A stretch of DNA of 12,529 bases, from positions 1 to 12,529 of the forward strand of contig CAZAJT010000030.1 of assembly GCA_964485585.1 (NCBI GenBank), read 5' to 3'. The stretch is from CAZAJT01 sp964485585 (GTDB lineage Bacteria; Patescibacteriota; Microgenomatia; UBA1406; GWC2-37-13). Below, piece by piece: positions 1-5,480 of this stretch. The translations under genes and the position numbers were made by a program. Within the stretch, counting starts at the first letter, position 1. Every line of letters starts with the position of its first letter. The notes under the pieces are model-generated. The model searched no databases. It saw only the letters and a program-made list of their open reading frames with translations, and was not told where the DNA came from.

Positions 1-35
1 GCTACGCGGGATCAGAATGACAACTGCGAAACTGG

Positions 36-92
36 TGTAGGCAAAGGATACAGACAAATAACAAGTTTGTTTTTCTTTAGTCTTTGCCTACA
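36..92 (+). promoter_or_regulatory. Long inverted repeat upstream of the zinc-finger gene
   Basis: Bases 36-46 (tgtaggcaaag) are perfectly complementary to 82-92, and a smaller stem (acaaa at 54-58 with tttgt at 66-70) sits in the loop. The hairpin ends 35 bases before the ATG at 128 and would lie in the 5' untranslated region or act as the terminator of a gene beyond the left edge. No run of T follows the 3' arm, so a simple intrinsic terminator is not clear. I could not find a convincing -35/-10 pair here. Confidence 0.5.
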
Positions 93-127
93 GCAGGCCA
101 GACAAATTTCACCCGGGAGAGAAAATA

Positions 128-763
128 ATGTTTACCGCGGTTGGTACTCAACAGGAACGTCGGTGTTCGTTTTGCGGCAAGCCGCAGAACGAAGTCGGGC
201 ATCTGTTAACTGGTGTGGATGAGCATGCGTTCATCTGCAGACCATGTCTGAGTCTGCACAGTTCTCCGGAGATTGATCGGCGCATCATCGAGGACATGTT
301 TCGTCAGCTCGAGAGTAAGCTTGCTGATCTCGTCCAGAGCGGTGAAGCAGCTGATCAGGTTCTCCGTACTCAACGGGAGCTCGCTGAATCGCTGCAAGAG
401 ATGGGCAAGCATATCGAAAGCATAATGAAGGGAGTAGGTATCGCGCTCGCCGCGATGATGGAGAGTGAAAGGAGGCTCGAAGCTGAAGGACCGACTCTGA
501 CTCTCAAGCAGCTTTGGGAGATTTCACCTGATCAGGTTGTACTGATCCCGCAACACCAAAGCGGACAGTTCCTCGTTAAGGTACTGGGTATTCCGACGAA
601 ACCCGCATACGGATTGCTGCGCAGGTGGTGGAGTTTGCGTCACGTCCTCTCAGCCTCTGAAGAGGAGTTCATGATGGCAGGTACCGGTGTCATCGGCAAG
701 AAGACTGCCGAGGAGATCGTCAGGACGCGTGACGAATATCTCGCTCGGTGGAAAAAGGAGTAG
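128..763 (+). CDS. ClpX-type zinc-finger protein with RNA polymerase alpha-CTD-like tail
   Basis: A 211-residue soluble protein. Residues 12-41 match the ClpX zinc-binding domain: CSFCGK at 13-18, then Cys37 and Cys40 in FICRPCL, giving a C-x2-C...C-x2-C site. In ClpX this module dimerises and binds adaptors, but no AAA+ ATPase domain follows. Residues 48-120 are charged and helical, probably a coiled coil. Residues 152-206 (LGIPTKPAYGLLRRW...SLRHVLSASEEEF...GKKTAEEI) resemble the helix-hairpin-helix fold of the RNA polymerase alpha C-terminal domain. The start is supported by GGGAGAG a few bases upstream, and the gene ends at a TAG followed by a strong hairpin, so it looks monocistronic. The role is unknown; DNA or RNA polymerase contact is an inference from the tail, and adaptor or substrate binding an inference from the finger. 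Confidence 0.85.
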   Translation: MFTAVGTQQERRCSFCGKPQNEVGHLLTGVDEHAFICRPCLSLHSSPEIDRRIIEDMFRQLESKLADLVQSGEAADQVLRTQRELAESLQEMGKHIESIMKGVGIALAAMMESERRLEAEGPTLTLKQLWEISPDQVVLIPQHQSGQFLVKVLGIPTKPAYGLLRRWWSLRHVLSASEEEFMMAGTGVIGKKTAEEIVRTRDEYLARWKKE

Positions 764-772
764 GCGTGCAGC

Positions 773-815
773 GCGGCACCGCAGAAACACAAATCAGCGG
801 TGCCGCAATTTTATT
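773..815 (+). terminator. Hairpin terminator of the zinc-finger gene
   Basis: A perfect 10-bp stem (gcggcaccgc at 773-782 with 797-806), a 14-base loop and an AATTTTATT tail, starting 10 bases after the TAG. The T-rich tail lies on the plus side only. The convergent NUDIX gene ends inside the tail, so its own transcript would read through this hairpin in the other direction. Confidence 0.75.
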
Positions 816-1359
816 ACCGAAAACGTTTTTCAAGAAGATCGAGAGCTTCAAGAGTGTTTAATTGAGTAATACGATTTCTTGCTTCAGTGAGATTGCACCA
901 TTGTGTTTCATAAAATTCTTCATTTAACTTTTTTTGAATAGGATGAAAGGTAGTTTTATCTACTGTGACCGTGTGCCAGATGTCATAGTGTATTTTACAA
1001 GGTCGGCCGGTATTTTTCTGAACCTGCGTAATGCTGATAAGAAACGGCTTGCTGATAGCTTTAGGCTTCAACGTCAGTCCCCATTCTTCATCAATCTCCC
1101 TTTGTAATGTTTGCTCAAGGGTCTCTCCTTTATCAATATGTCCGCCGTTTACGAGCCATAGTCCGGATCGTTTATGATGACCAACAAACACTTCCTTCAC
1201 GTTCGGATCTATTGCAGCAAAATATACGCAAAAATGAGTCTCCGGATTTTCATCCATCGTGAGAGCGCCCTCTTTGATACGCTGGAGTATCGTTACCGCT
1301 TGATCGGCGGTACAGAGTTTACGTGAGACAAGTTTGGTTAGTTGACGGTCAAGGGTCAT
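814..1359 (-). CDS. NUDIX hydrolase
   Basis: A 181-residue protein carrying a complete NUDIX box at residues 73-95: GHIDKGE, seven residues, then REIDEEWGL. This matches G-x5-E-x7-REUxEExGU with all metal-binding glutamates present. NUDIX enzymes cleave nucleoside diphosphates linked to another group; the exact substrate cannot be read from the sequence. The preceding segment (FCVYFAAID...VFVGHHKRSGLWLVNGG) is the expected beta strand context. The first 35 residues form an extra helical N-terminal part. An upstream in-frame ATG at 1380 exists, but a TGCTATAAT extended -10 lies exactly 6 bases before the ATG at 1359, inside that longer reading, so 1359 is the better start and the mRNA is probably leaderless. 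Confidence 0.9.
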   Translation of the reverse strand: MTLDRQLTKLVSRKLCTADQAVTILQRIKEGALTMDENPETHFCVYFAAIDPNVKEVFVGHHKRSGLWLVNGGHIDKGETLEQTLQREIDEEWGLTLKPKAISKPFLISITQVQKNTGRPCKIHYDIWHTVTVDKTTFHPIQKKLNEEFYETQWCNLTEARNRITQLNTLEALDLLEKRFR

Positions 1360-1365
1360 ACGATG

Positions 1366-1374
1366 ATTATAGCA
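1366..1374 (-). promoter_or_regulatory. Extended -10 promoter of the NUDIX gene
   Basis: Read on the minus strand this is TGCTATAAT, a perfect extended -10. Six bases separate it from the ATG at 1359, so transcription should begin at or next to the start codon. No good -35 is visible at 17-bp spacing. It lies back to back with the promoter at 1392-1400. Confidence 0.75.
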
Positions 1375-1391
1375 CCACAATGGTGCAAGTA

Positions 1392-1400
1392 TGGTACAAT
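1392..1400 (+). promoter_or_regulatory. Extended -10 promoter of the 1416-2904 operon
   Basis: TGGTACAAT, with 15 bases between its end and the ATG at 1416. It is about 20 bases from the divergent NUDIX -10, so the two polymerases would compete for the same DNA. Confidence 0.65.
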
Positions 1401-1415
1401 GTATCCTTACAACCT

Positions 1416-2261
1416 ATGGAACGGCCAAGAGTTGGATTGGAAGACGCTTTCGAGGTAATAGAAGCTACAGGATTCTTCGACGAGGCTCCCCATTTCCCAA
1501 AATGGTACGGGATCAATCCAAAATTACGTGCACAATTTAGCTTATTAGAGGGAAGTATTATAGAGGGTGGCTATCGAATTTCTAAAGGTTCAAATGGAAG
1601 ACGAGCTCTTCCGACACTTGGTATCTGTCTGAGCGATGGTGAGGGAGTAGAGCTTATACGGCCTCAACTACAAGTTCAAAGAGGCGCTTACCGATCTTTT
1701 GAGTTGGCTGATCTGTCAACACTTCCGGGAGGAGTATTTGAGGGAGCATATCGTGACGATCAGGGTAAGCTGACGGTACGATTTCAGCATGGAGTTGAAA
1801 CTATTGAGATAGCATCTGCACGATGCGAATTTTTCCAAAAGATTCCTGTTGCGTCTGATACAACATCACGCAATACATTTCCGTTTGCTGCAGAAATAGC
1901 ACCTCTCATGGAGTTTGAGGTTACCGAAGATGATATGGCAGAATTTGCACGTATTTCGAGAAAACCAATTGTGAATGCACTCTATTATCCGGCAGACGAT
2001 GATAGTAATCCGTATAATTTAGTGCAATTGATTTTTCAGGGAGCACCTATTGCGCTTGAGCTTTCCAATGGGATGGTCATACTTACCACAAAACAGAGGT
2101 TTACCAAAACTGTCTATCCAAAAGATCTGCAAAGAATTTGTCCCGGGTATCGATTACAAGATATCATAATTCATGATGAGGGATTGAAAATCATATTTCA
2201 TAATAGAGGAAATACCCTGACATTTTTTGTGCAATGGTGGGATTTTGTAGATCTGAAATGA
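1416..2261 (+). CDS. Unrecognised protein, shares motifs with the product of 7329-7808
   Basis: A 281-residue protein with no signal peptide and no membrane segment; I do not recognise the family. The frame is open from 1323, but the promoter at 1392-1400 lies inside that extension and the ATG at 1416 follows it, so I start at 1416. Residues 11-23 (AFEVIEATGFFDE) match residues 12-24 of the protein at 7329, and residues 104-121 (GVFEGAYRDDQGKLTV) match a second block there, which suggests a small paralogous family. The C-terminal half is rich in alternating hydrophobic residues, consistent with beta structure, and ends with FFVQWWDFVDLK. Four bases separate its TGA from the next ATG, so it is probably co-transcribed with the membrane protein gene. 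Confidence 0.8.
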   Translation: MERPRVGLEDAFEVIEATGFFDEAPHFPKWYGINPKLRAQFSLLEGSIIEGGYRISKGSNGRRALPTLGICLSDGEGVELIRPQLQVQRGAYRSFELADLSTLPGGVFEGAYRDDQGKLTVRFQHGVETIEIASARCEFFQKIPVASDTTSRNTFPFAAEIAPLMEFEVTEDDMAEFARISRKPIVNALYYPADDDSNPYNLVQLIFQGAPIALELSNGMVILTTKQRFTKTVYPKDLQRICPGYRLQDIIIHDEGLKIIFHNRGNTLTFFVQWWDFVDLK

Positions 2262-2265
2262 CACT

Positions 2266-2904
2266 ATGAAAATCCAAAGGATCAATCCATACGTAATACT
2301 TGCGATAATAAGCGCCCTGATGGGAAGCGTCATATTGTATGCGGTATTATCATTCTTGCCCGCGATGTTTCGCAATACCGAGCTTGATCTACGCGCATAC
2401 ATTTTTCCATTGATTCTTATCATTGTTGGACTATTTCACTGGTTTCTTGCGTACCGAATTTTATGTATCACAAAAAATAGAAACGAGTATCTCGTGGTAA
2501 CAATTGGATTCACGAACGTGATATTTTGGATTTTGATATTGTTTATCGGTATACCATTTGCCTCATATAGCTGGATGTATCCGTTATTTATTACTATTGC
2601 CGTCATCATGTATGTCGCGGTGACCTCACGGTATCGTAGTACTGCAATGGCATTGTTTGCGGCTACCCTCTTGGTTATTGGTTTTTCTTTTGTCTCAGGA
2701 TTCGAGGAAAGTTATTGTTGGAGATACGCAGATAAAGTGGCGAAAGCTGACCCGCAAGGTTTGTATGTTCCCACTAAGGAGGAGCGGGCTGCTTTGGGTA
2801 CCGTTGATAAAGTGGCAAGTATCAGCGCCTGGTATCGGGCACATCTCAAATGCCACCGGGAGTTTTCCTATACTTCTTTCTTGAAACCGAGTCTAACTCG
2901 GTGA
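2266..2904 (+). CDS. Five-helix integral membrane protein, unrecognised
   Basis: A 212-residue protein with predicted membrane helices at about 9-31, 44-66, 75-97, 103-119 and 126-145, followed by a hydrophilic C-terminal domain of about 65 residues that contains two cysteines (Cys151 and Cys196). I recognise no family. There is no SD sequence; the start lies 4 bases after the stop of the preceding gene, which suggests translational coupling. The last codons (PSLTR) and the TGA lie inside a 7-bp palindrome at 2886-2902, so the repeat has contributed the C-terminus. The odd number of helices would place the two ends on opposite sides of the membrane if the prediction holds. Confidence 0.8.
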   Translation: MKIQRINPYVILAIISALMGSVILYAVLSFLPAMFRNTELDLRAYIFPLILIIVGLFHWFLAYRILCITKNRNEYLVVTIGFTNVIFWILILFIGIPFASYSWMYPLFITIAVIMYVAVTSRYRSTAMALFAATLLVIGFSFVSGFEESYCWRYADKVAKADPQGLYVPTKEERAALGTVDKVASISAWYRAHLKCHREFSYTSFLKPSLTR

Positions 2905-2921
2905 AGCCAAGTCAGACTTGG
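2886..2921. repeat. Tandem pair of triloop palindromes at a gene end
   Basis: accgagt-cta-actcggt (2886-2902) is followed by ccaagt-cag-acttgg (2907-2921), with centres 20 bp apart and each followed by tgaa. Both have a 3-base loop. The first contains the stop codon of the membrane protein gene. They have no T run, so they are not typical terminators, but they could protect the 3' end of the mRNA or serve as protein-binding sites. Confidence 0.7.
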
Positions 2922-2945
2922 TGAAACGGTGAAGATTTTGTCTGA

Positions 2946-2979
2946 ATTGTCGTGACAATCTGCGTCACCCCTGGGGTGA
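2946..2979. repeat. Two further palindromes before the 2998 promoter
   Basis: attgtc-gt-gacaat (2946-2959) and tcaccc-ctg-gggtga (2965-2979). The second has the same 6-bp stem plus 3-base loop form as 6671-6685, whose arms are nearly the same sequence. Confidence 0.6.
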
Positions 2980-2997
2980 AATGGAGCCTTGCAGATA

Positions 2998-3006
2998 TGG
3001 TATAAT
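2998..3006 (+). promoter_or_regulatory. Extended -10 promoter in the non-coding stretch
   Basis: TGGTATAAT, a perfect extended -10 without a good -35. The predicted start is near 3013. The first thing transcribed is the six-codon frame ATG-ATG-GAG-CCT-GGA-AGC-TAG at 3021-3041, and then the terminator at 3027-3051. It is the only strong promoter visible for the gene at 3173. Confidence 0.55.
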
Positions 3007-3026
3007 GTAGTTAAAGATTCATGATG

Positions 3027-3051
3027 GAGCCTGGAAGCTAGGCTCTTTTTT
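3027..3051 (+). terminator. Intrinsic terminator 120 bases upstream of the 3173 gene
   Basis: gagcct (3027-3032) pairs with aggctc (3040-3045) across a 7-base loop, followed directly by six T. It may end the 1416-2904 operon transcript, or act as an early attenuator for transcripts from the 2998 promoter; both are possible at once. Confidence 0.75.
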
Positions 3052-3056
3052 ATGAG

Positions 3057-3157
3057 TTTTTTGCACTTTTACAACGTACGGTTTTTATTTGTGCTCCTTG
3101 CAAAAAAGTCGGGATTGAGTATGTAAAACGTTGTATATTTAGCCCCGATTTTTTTGC
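3057..3157 (+). promoter_or_regulatory. Candidate RNA switch upstream of the secreted-protein gene
   Basis: tgcaaaaaa at 3099-3107 is complementary to ttttttgca at 3057-3065 and, as gcaaaaaagtcggg (3100-3113), also to cccgatttttttgc (3144-3157, one G-T pair). The two pairings exclude each other. A third inverted pair, tacaacgt (3070-3077) with acgttgta (3128-3135), interleaves with them. The 3144-3157 arm ends in seven T and abuts the SD region of the GTG start at 3173, so folding could affect termination or translation. No known riboswitch class was recognised. Confidence 0.45.
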
Positions 3158-3172
3158 GAAAGGAAAAGGAAC

Positions 3173-3841
3173 GTGAGCAAAATACGAGACATCGCCATCA
3201 TCGCGTTCATGATTGTTGTTGCTGTCATTCTTCTGGAGGATCGCCAGCCCGCACTTGCCGGAGGTGGAGACGATTCAGGATGCGTAACACCCACGCCAAC
3301 GAACACAGCGACGTTGGTCGTCAAAACCCCGACGTCAACCGCCACAACAATCCCGACCCGTACGCCAACTCCTACACCGGCGGCAAGACCCGGACTCACG
3401 ATCTATCATCCCTTTGCAGGTCAGATCCTGAAAATAGGTGAGCGATCCGAAGTCCGGTGGACAGTGAGGAACCCGCAGATTGGGTTCGTGAACATCTACC
3501 ATATTCCTGGGCGCGGAAGCAGTCTTGCTGGTCAAGAACTTCGGTTGATCAGCGTGTATCGAGCGGACATCGGTGAATTTCCGATTTCCTCGATTGAGGA
3601 GGAGTTTAGCGCTCTCATTCTCATTCGCGCGTACCGATGGGATCTCGGGCTGGAGGGCGAGTACTACTCGCAGCCGTTCGACTTCATTCACGGGACGCCC
3701 ACGCCTACCGGAACGCCAACGGTAACGTCGTCGCGATCGCCGACGCCGACATCGACACCGATTCCAACCGCTATGGGGATTACTACTTCGGTGGTGACAA
3801 CTGCGTTTCGGAGGGTCGGCTTGCCGATCTTGCTTGAGTAA
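3173..3841 (+). CDS. Secreted protein with Thr/Pro linkers and an Ig-like (Kre9/KNH-type) domain
   Basis: A 222-residue exported protein starting at GTG with AAAGGAAAAGGA just upstream. Residues 6-21 are a hydrophobic signal segment and QPALA-GGG (25-32) is a good signal peptidase I site after Ala29. Residues 38-72 are a TPTPT-type linker, as in extracellular stalks. Residues 74-173 look like one beta-sandwich: LTIYHPFAGQILKIGERSEVRWTV matches the start of Kre9/KNH-like Ig domains (hydrophobic-x-P...G...G....I.W.V). A second Thr/Pro linker follows at 174-200, then a short hydrophobic tail without a sorting motif. It probably acts at the cell surface or outside, in binding or adhesion; this is inferred from domain layout. 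The next gene is also exported, but each has its own SD and hairpin, so they seem to be separate transcripts. Confidence 0.85.
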   Translation: MSKIRDIAIIAFMIVVAVILLEDRQPALAGGGDDSGCVTPTPTNTATLVVKTPTSTATTIPTRTPTPTPAARPGLTIYHPFAGQILKIGERSEVRWTVRNPQIGFVNIYHIPGRGSSLAGQELRLISVYRADIGEFPISSIEEEFSALILIRAYRWDLGLEGEYYSQPFDFIHGTPTPTGTPTVTSSRSPTPTSTPIPTAMGITTSVVTTAFRRVGLPILLE

Positions 3842-3855
3842 CCGTACGTCCTCAA

Positions 3856-3907
3856 GGGCGCCGCAGGCTTAATAGACCTCAAAAATCTATCTCTGCCTGC
3901 GGCGCCC
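3856..3907 (+). terminator. Strong hairpin after the Thr/Pro-rich protein gene
   Basis: A perfect 13-bp GC-rich stem (gggcgccgcaggc at 3856-3868 with 3895-3907) and a 26-base loop that itself can form ataga/tctat. It starts 14 bases after the TAA. There is no immediate T run, only a pyrimidine-rich tail with the direct repeat ttcttacca at 3919 and 3929, so it may stabilise the mRNA end as much as terminate. Confidence 0.65.
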
Positions 3908-3969
3908 ATCTTCACTATTTCTTACCACTTCTTACCATATTTTTACTATTATTTCCTGCCGTTGTTTTG

Positions 3970-3975
3970 TATAAT
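3970..3975 (+). promoter_or_regulatory. -10 box of the NBR1-domain gene
   Basis: A perfect TATAAT preceded by ttttg. The predicted start near 3982 gives a leader of about 37 bases that ends in the SD sequence GGGGAGG. No good -35 is visible at 17-bp spacing. Confidence 0.55.
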
Positions 3976-4018
3976 CCAGTACTTGGTGGAGATTTCATGC
4001 ACTTTGGAAGGGGAGGAC

Positions 4019-4492
4019 ATGCTTCGCATCTGTGTTTATCGTCTTATCGTTCTCTTGTTGTTGGTAGGTGGGATAAATTGTACAACGTACCCATTTGGGG
4101 TTCCACCACCTCCTACCAGTCCTGTTCCTGCTGGGAGCGCAACTGCACCGGCAAAAGGACCAGACTGCATCGGAGAGGTACGTGACGTAAATTTTCCTGA
4201 CAGGCCAAATCAGTCGTCTGTACAGGCCGGTGGGGAATTTGCGAAGATCTGGGAATTGGAAAATATTTGCCCTGATTCGTGGAGAGGATACAAGGCGATC
4301 CGGATCTCAGGCATTTTCGGACCTGCGGAGTTTCCCCTACCGGATCTCAAAAGCGGGCAGATCCAGACCGTAGCCGTACAGATGCAGGCGCCGACAGAAG
4401 AGCCGGGACTCTACCGCGCAACCTATCGGATTGTTAGCAGCGATGGTCGCTGGATAAGCGGCATCTGGGTTGACATCCAAGTGGTTCGGTAA
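4019..4492 (+). CDS. Probable lipoprotein with an NBR1-type (FW) Ig domain
   Basis: A 157-residue protein. The frame is open from 3962, but the ATG at 4019 has GGGGAGG directly upstream and begins with a typical signal sequence (MLRICVYRLIVLLLLVGG), so I start there. Cys21 in GGINC may be lipidated, although Asn at -1 is unusual for a lipobox. A Pro-rich linker covers 28-47. Residues 50-157 match the central Ig-like domain of NBR1 (FW domain): EFAKIWELENICPDSW, then RISG, then PGLYRATYRIVSSDGRWISGIWVDIQV, with the family tryptophans at 78, 88, 145 and 150. Cys50 and Cys84 could form a disulfide. Eukaryotic NBR1 uses this fold for protein binding; bacterial copies are common on exported proteins, so a role in surface protein contact is likely but unproven. 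Confidence 0.85.
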   Translation: MLRICVYRLIVLLLLVGGINCTTYPFGVPPPPTSPVPAGSATAPAKGPDCIGEVRDVNFPDRPNQSSVQAGGEFAKIWELENICPDSWRGYKAIRISGIFGPAEFPLPDLKSGQIQTVAVQMQAPTEEPGLYRATYRIVSSDGRWISGIWVDIQVVR

Positions 4493-4508
4493 ACCGGCGC
4501 GCACCAAT

Positions 4509-4557
4509 CTGGCATCAGTGAGATGCAACAATCATTCACCGATGCCAGTTATTTTTT
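4509..4557 (+). terminator. Terminator of the NBR1-domain gene
   Basis: ctggcatc (4509-4516) pairs with gatgccag (4541-4548) around a 24-base loop that can extend the stem by gtga/tcac, followed by TTATTTTTT. It overlaps the end of the minus-strand ORF at 4549. Confidence 0.8.
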
Positions 4558-4788
4558 CCAGTATCTCAATTGTCCAAGGAAAAACGTAATGGCAAAAAGT
4601 ATATATATAAAGAGAAAGGAATATTCGGTGAAATAATACCCGAGGTCAATGAGCACTTTGTTATCGGTAAGTCTGAAGATAAATCCTATACTGAAAATAA
4701 AAAGGGGGCAGAGTCTCAATAATTTTACGGTCAAGTACGTAAAAAGAAGAAACAGGCTTTCTATGATCACGATCTGAATTATGAACAT
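4549..4788 (-). CDS. Possible small membrane protein
   Basis: A 79-residue, very hydrophobic ORF with predicted helices near 2-22, 27-40 and 53-72 and a positively charged end (LRYWKK). I recognise no family. It is convergent with the NBR1-domain gene and its last codons lie in that gene's terminator tail. No clear SD or adjacent -10 box supports the ATG, and the region is AT-rich, where hydrophobic ORFs arise by chance. It fills an otherwise empty gap of about 340 bases, which is the main reason to keep it. Confidence 0.4.
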   Translation of the reverse strand: MFIIQIVIIESLFLLFTYLTVKLLRLCPLFIFSIGFIFRLTDNKVLIDLGYYFTEYSFLFIYILFAITFFLGQLRYWKK

Positions 4789-4843
4789 GTTCCGAGATTA
4801 ACATTTAAATATTTATATGCAAGTGTAAGAGGAAACATTGCTG

Positions 4844-4871
4844 CATCTAAAATCTAGGATCGTGGATTAGT
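4844..4871. repeat. Heptanucleotide array A
   Basis: Four degenerate 7-bp units, catctaa, aatctag, gatcgtg, gattagt, end to end. The array ends 11 bases before the extended -10 of the 4897 gene. It is the same repeat type as the arrays at 5439, 9745 and 10655. Confidence 0.55.
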
Positions 4872-4881
4872 AAAAAAAATT

Positions 4882-4890
4882 TGATATTAT
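4882..4890 (+). promoter_or_regulatory. Extended -10 promoter, leaderless 4897 gene
   Basis: TGATATTAT, ending 6 bases before the ATG at 4897. No SD sequence is present, so the transcript probably starts at the initiation codon. Confidence 0.65.
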
Positions 4891-4896
4891 TATGTC

Positions 4897-5403
4897 ATGG
4901 TGGATGCGCCCGAGGGTACTATTCAACAAGATTCACGGTTACGTTCGGTCTTAACAAGAATAAATACCAGACTTGATACATTGCATCACACAACAAAGCA
5001 AGGAAAGGGAGCGGTAATCTCGGGGGCTAGCATAGTCACTGCTGCTGCACTCCCCGCCGCGGTAAAAGCAATAGTTCCCGACGCAATTCCCCCAGAAATT
5101 TTAAGTGCTTATACAAATATTTTAGGTCCACTGACCGGAGCATTTATCGGGCTAACCTTCGAACCAGTAACGAGACTTATCATGGCGCTGCAACGGCAGG
5201 AATATACCGATCAAAGACCAATAAACTATACGCCACTAAAAGATGTACTGGGAGGTGCATTGGGCATGGGAGCACTCGTAGCAGGTGCAGACATGGCGTT
5301 GGGACCTGAGGTTGCCGGCTTGGTTTCAGGGGCTGATGATGTGTTACCAGTAGTTACCGGTATTGTTGCCGTTGCAAAACAGAAGCTGGCGGAGAAACGT
5401 TAA
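4897..5403 (+). CDS. Hydrophobic Gly/Ala-rich protein, unrecognised
   Basis: A 168-residue protein with a charged N-terminus (residues 1-37, QQDSRLRSVLTRINTRLDTLHH, helical) followed by Gly/Ala/Val-rich hydrophobic segments at about 38-60, 66-97, 115-142 and 148-162. These look like membrane or hairpin-loop segments, as in proteins that insert small helical hairpins, but no family is recognised. The start is fixed by the extended -10 six bases upstream. The gene ends just before a triloop palindrome (5415-5429) with a GTTTT tail that may terminate it, and it is convergent with uppS. Confidence 0.75.
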   Translation: MVDAPEGTIQQDSRLRSVLTRINTRLDTLHHTTKQGKGAVISGASIVTAAALPAAVKAIVPDAIPPEILSAYTNILGPLTGAFIGLTFEPVTRLIMALQRQEYTDQRPINYTPLKDVLGGALGMGALVAGADMALGPEVAGLVSGADDVLPVVTGIVAVAKQKLAEKR

Positions 5404-5414
5404 TATGGTCGTTT

Positions 5415-5434
5415 CAACCTCCAAGGTTGGTTTT
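5415..5434 (+). terminator. Triloop palindrome, possible terminator
   Basis: caacct-cca-aggttg (5415-5429) followed by gtttt. The stem is only 6 bp and the T run is short, so termination would be weak. Its arms match those of 6301-6317, which lies upstream of uppS on the far side of that gene. Confidence 0.45.
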
Positions 5435-5438
5435 ACAC

Positions 5439-5480
5439 CATCTAAGATCCAACATCTAAGATCTAGGATCTAAGATCATA
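5439..5480. repeat. Heptanucleotide array B
   Basis: Six consecutive 7-bp units, catctaa, gatccaa, catctaa, gatctag, gatctaa, gatcata. It lies between two convergent genes and its last unit contains the TGA stop of uppS (5476-5478). Confidence 0.8.

Noticed and set aside
1323..1415. N-terminal extension of the 1416 gene, and of the NUDIX gene to 1380.
   Set aside because: Both extensions overlap the divergent promoters; the -10 boxes would lie inside the coding regions.
3139..3915. Minus-strand Val/Gly-rich frames opposite the Thr/Pro linkers.
   Set aside because: They are shadows of the repetitive TPT codons; the signal peptide, SD and Ig domain are on the plus strand.
5439..5480. CRISPR-like or regulatory-operator reading of the repeat arrays.
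   Set aside because: Units are 7 bp with no spacers, so CRISPR is excluded; unit sequence varies too much for a simple operator array.
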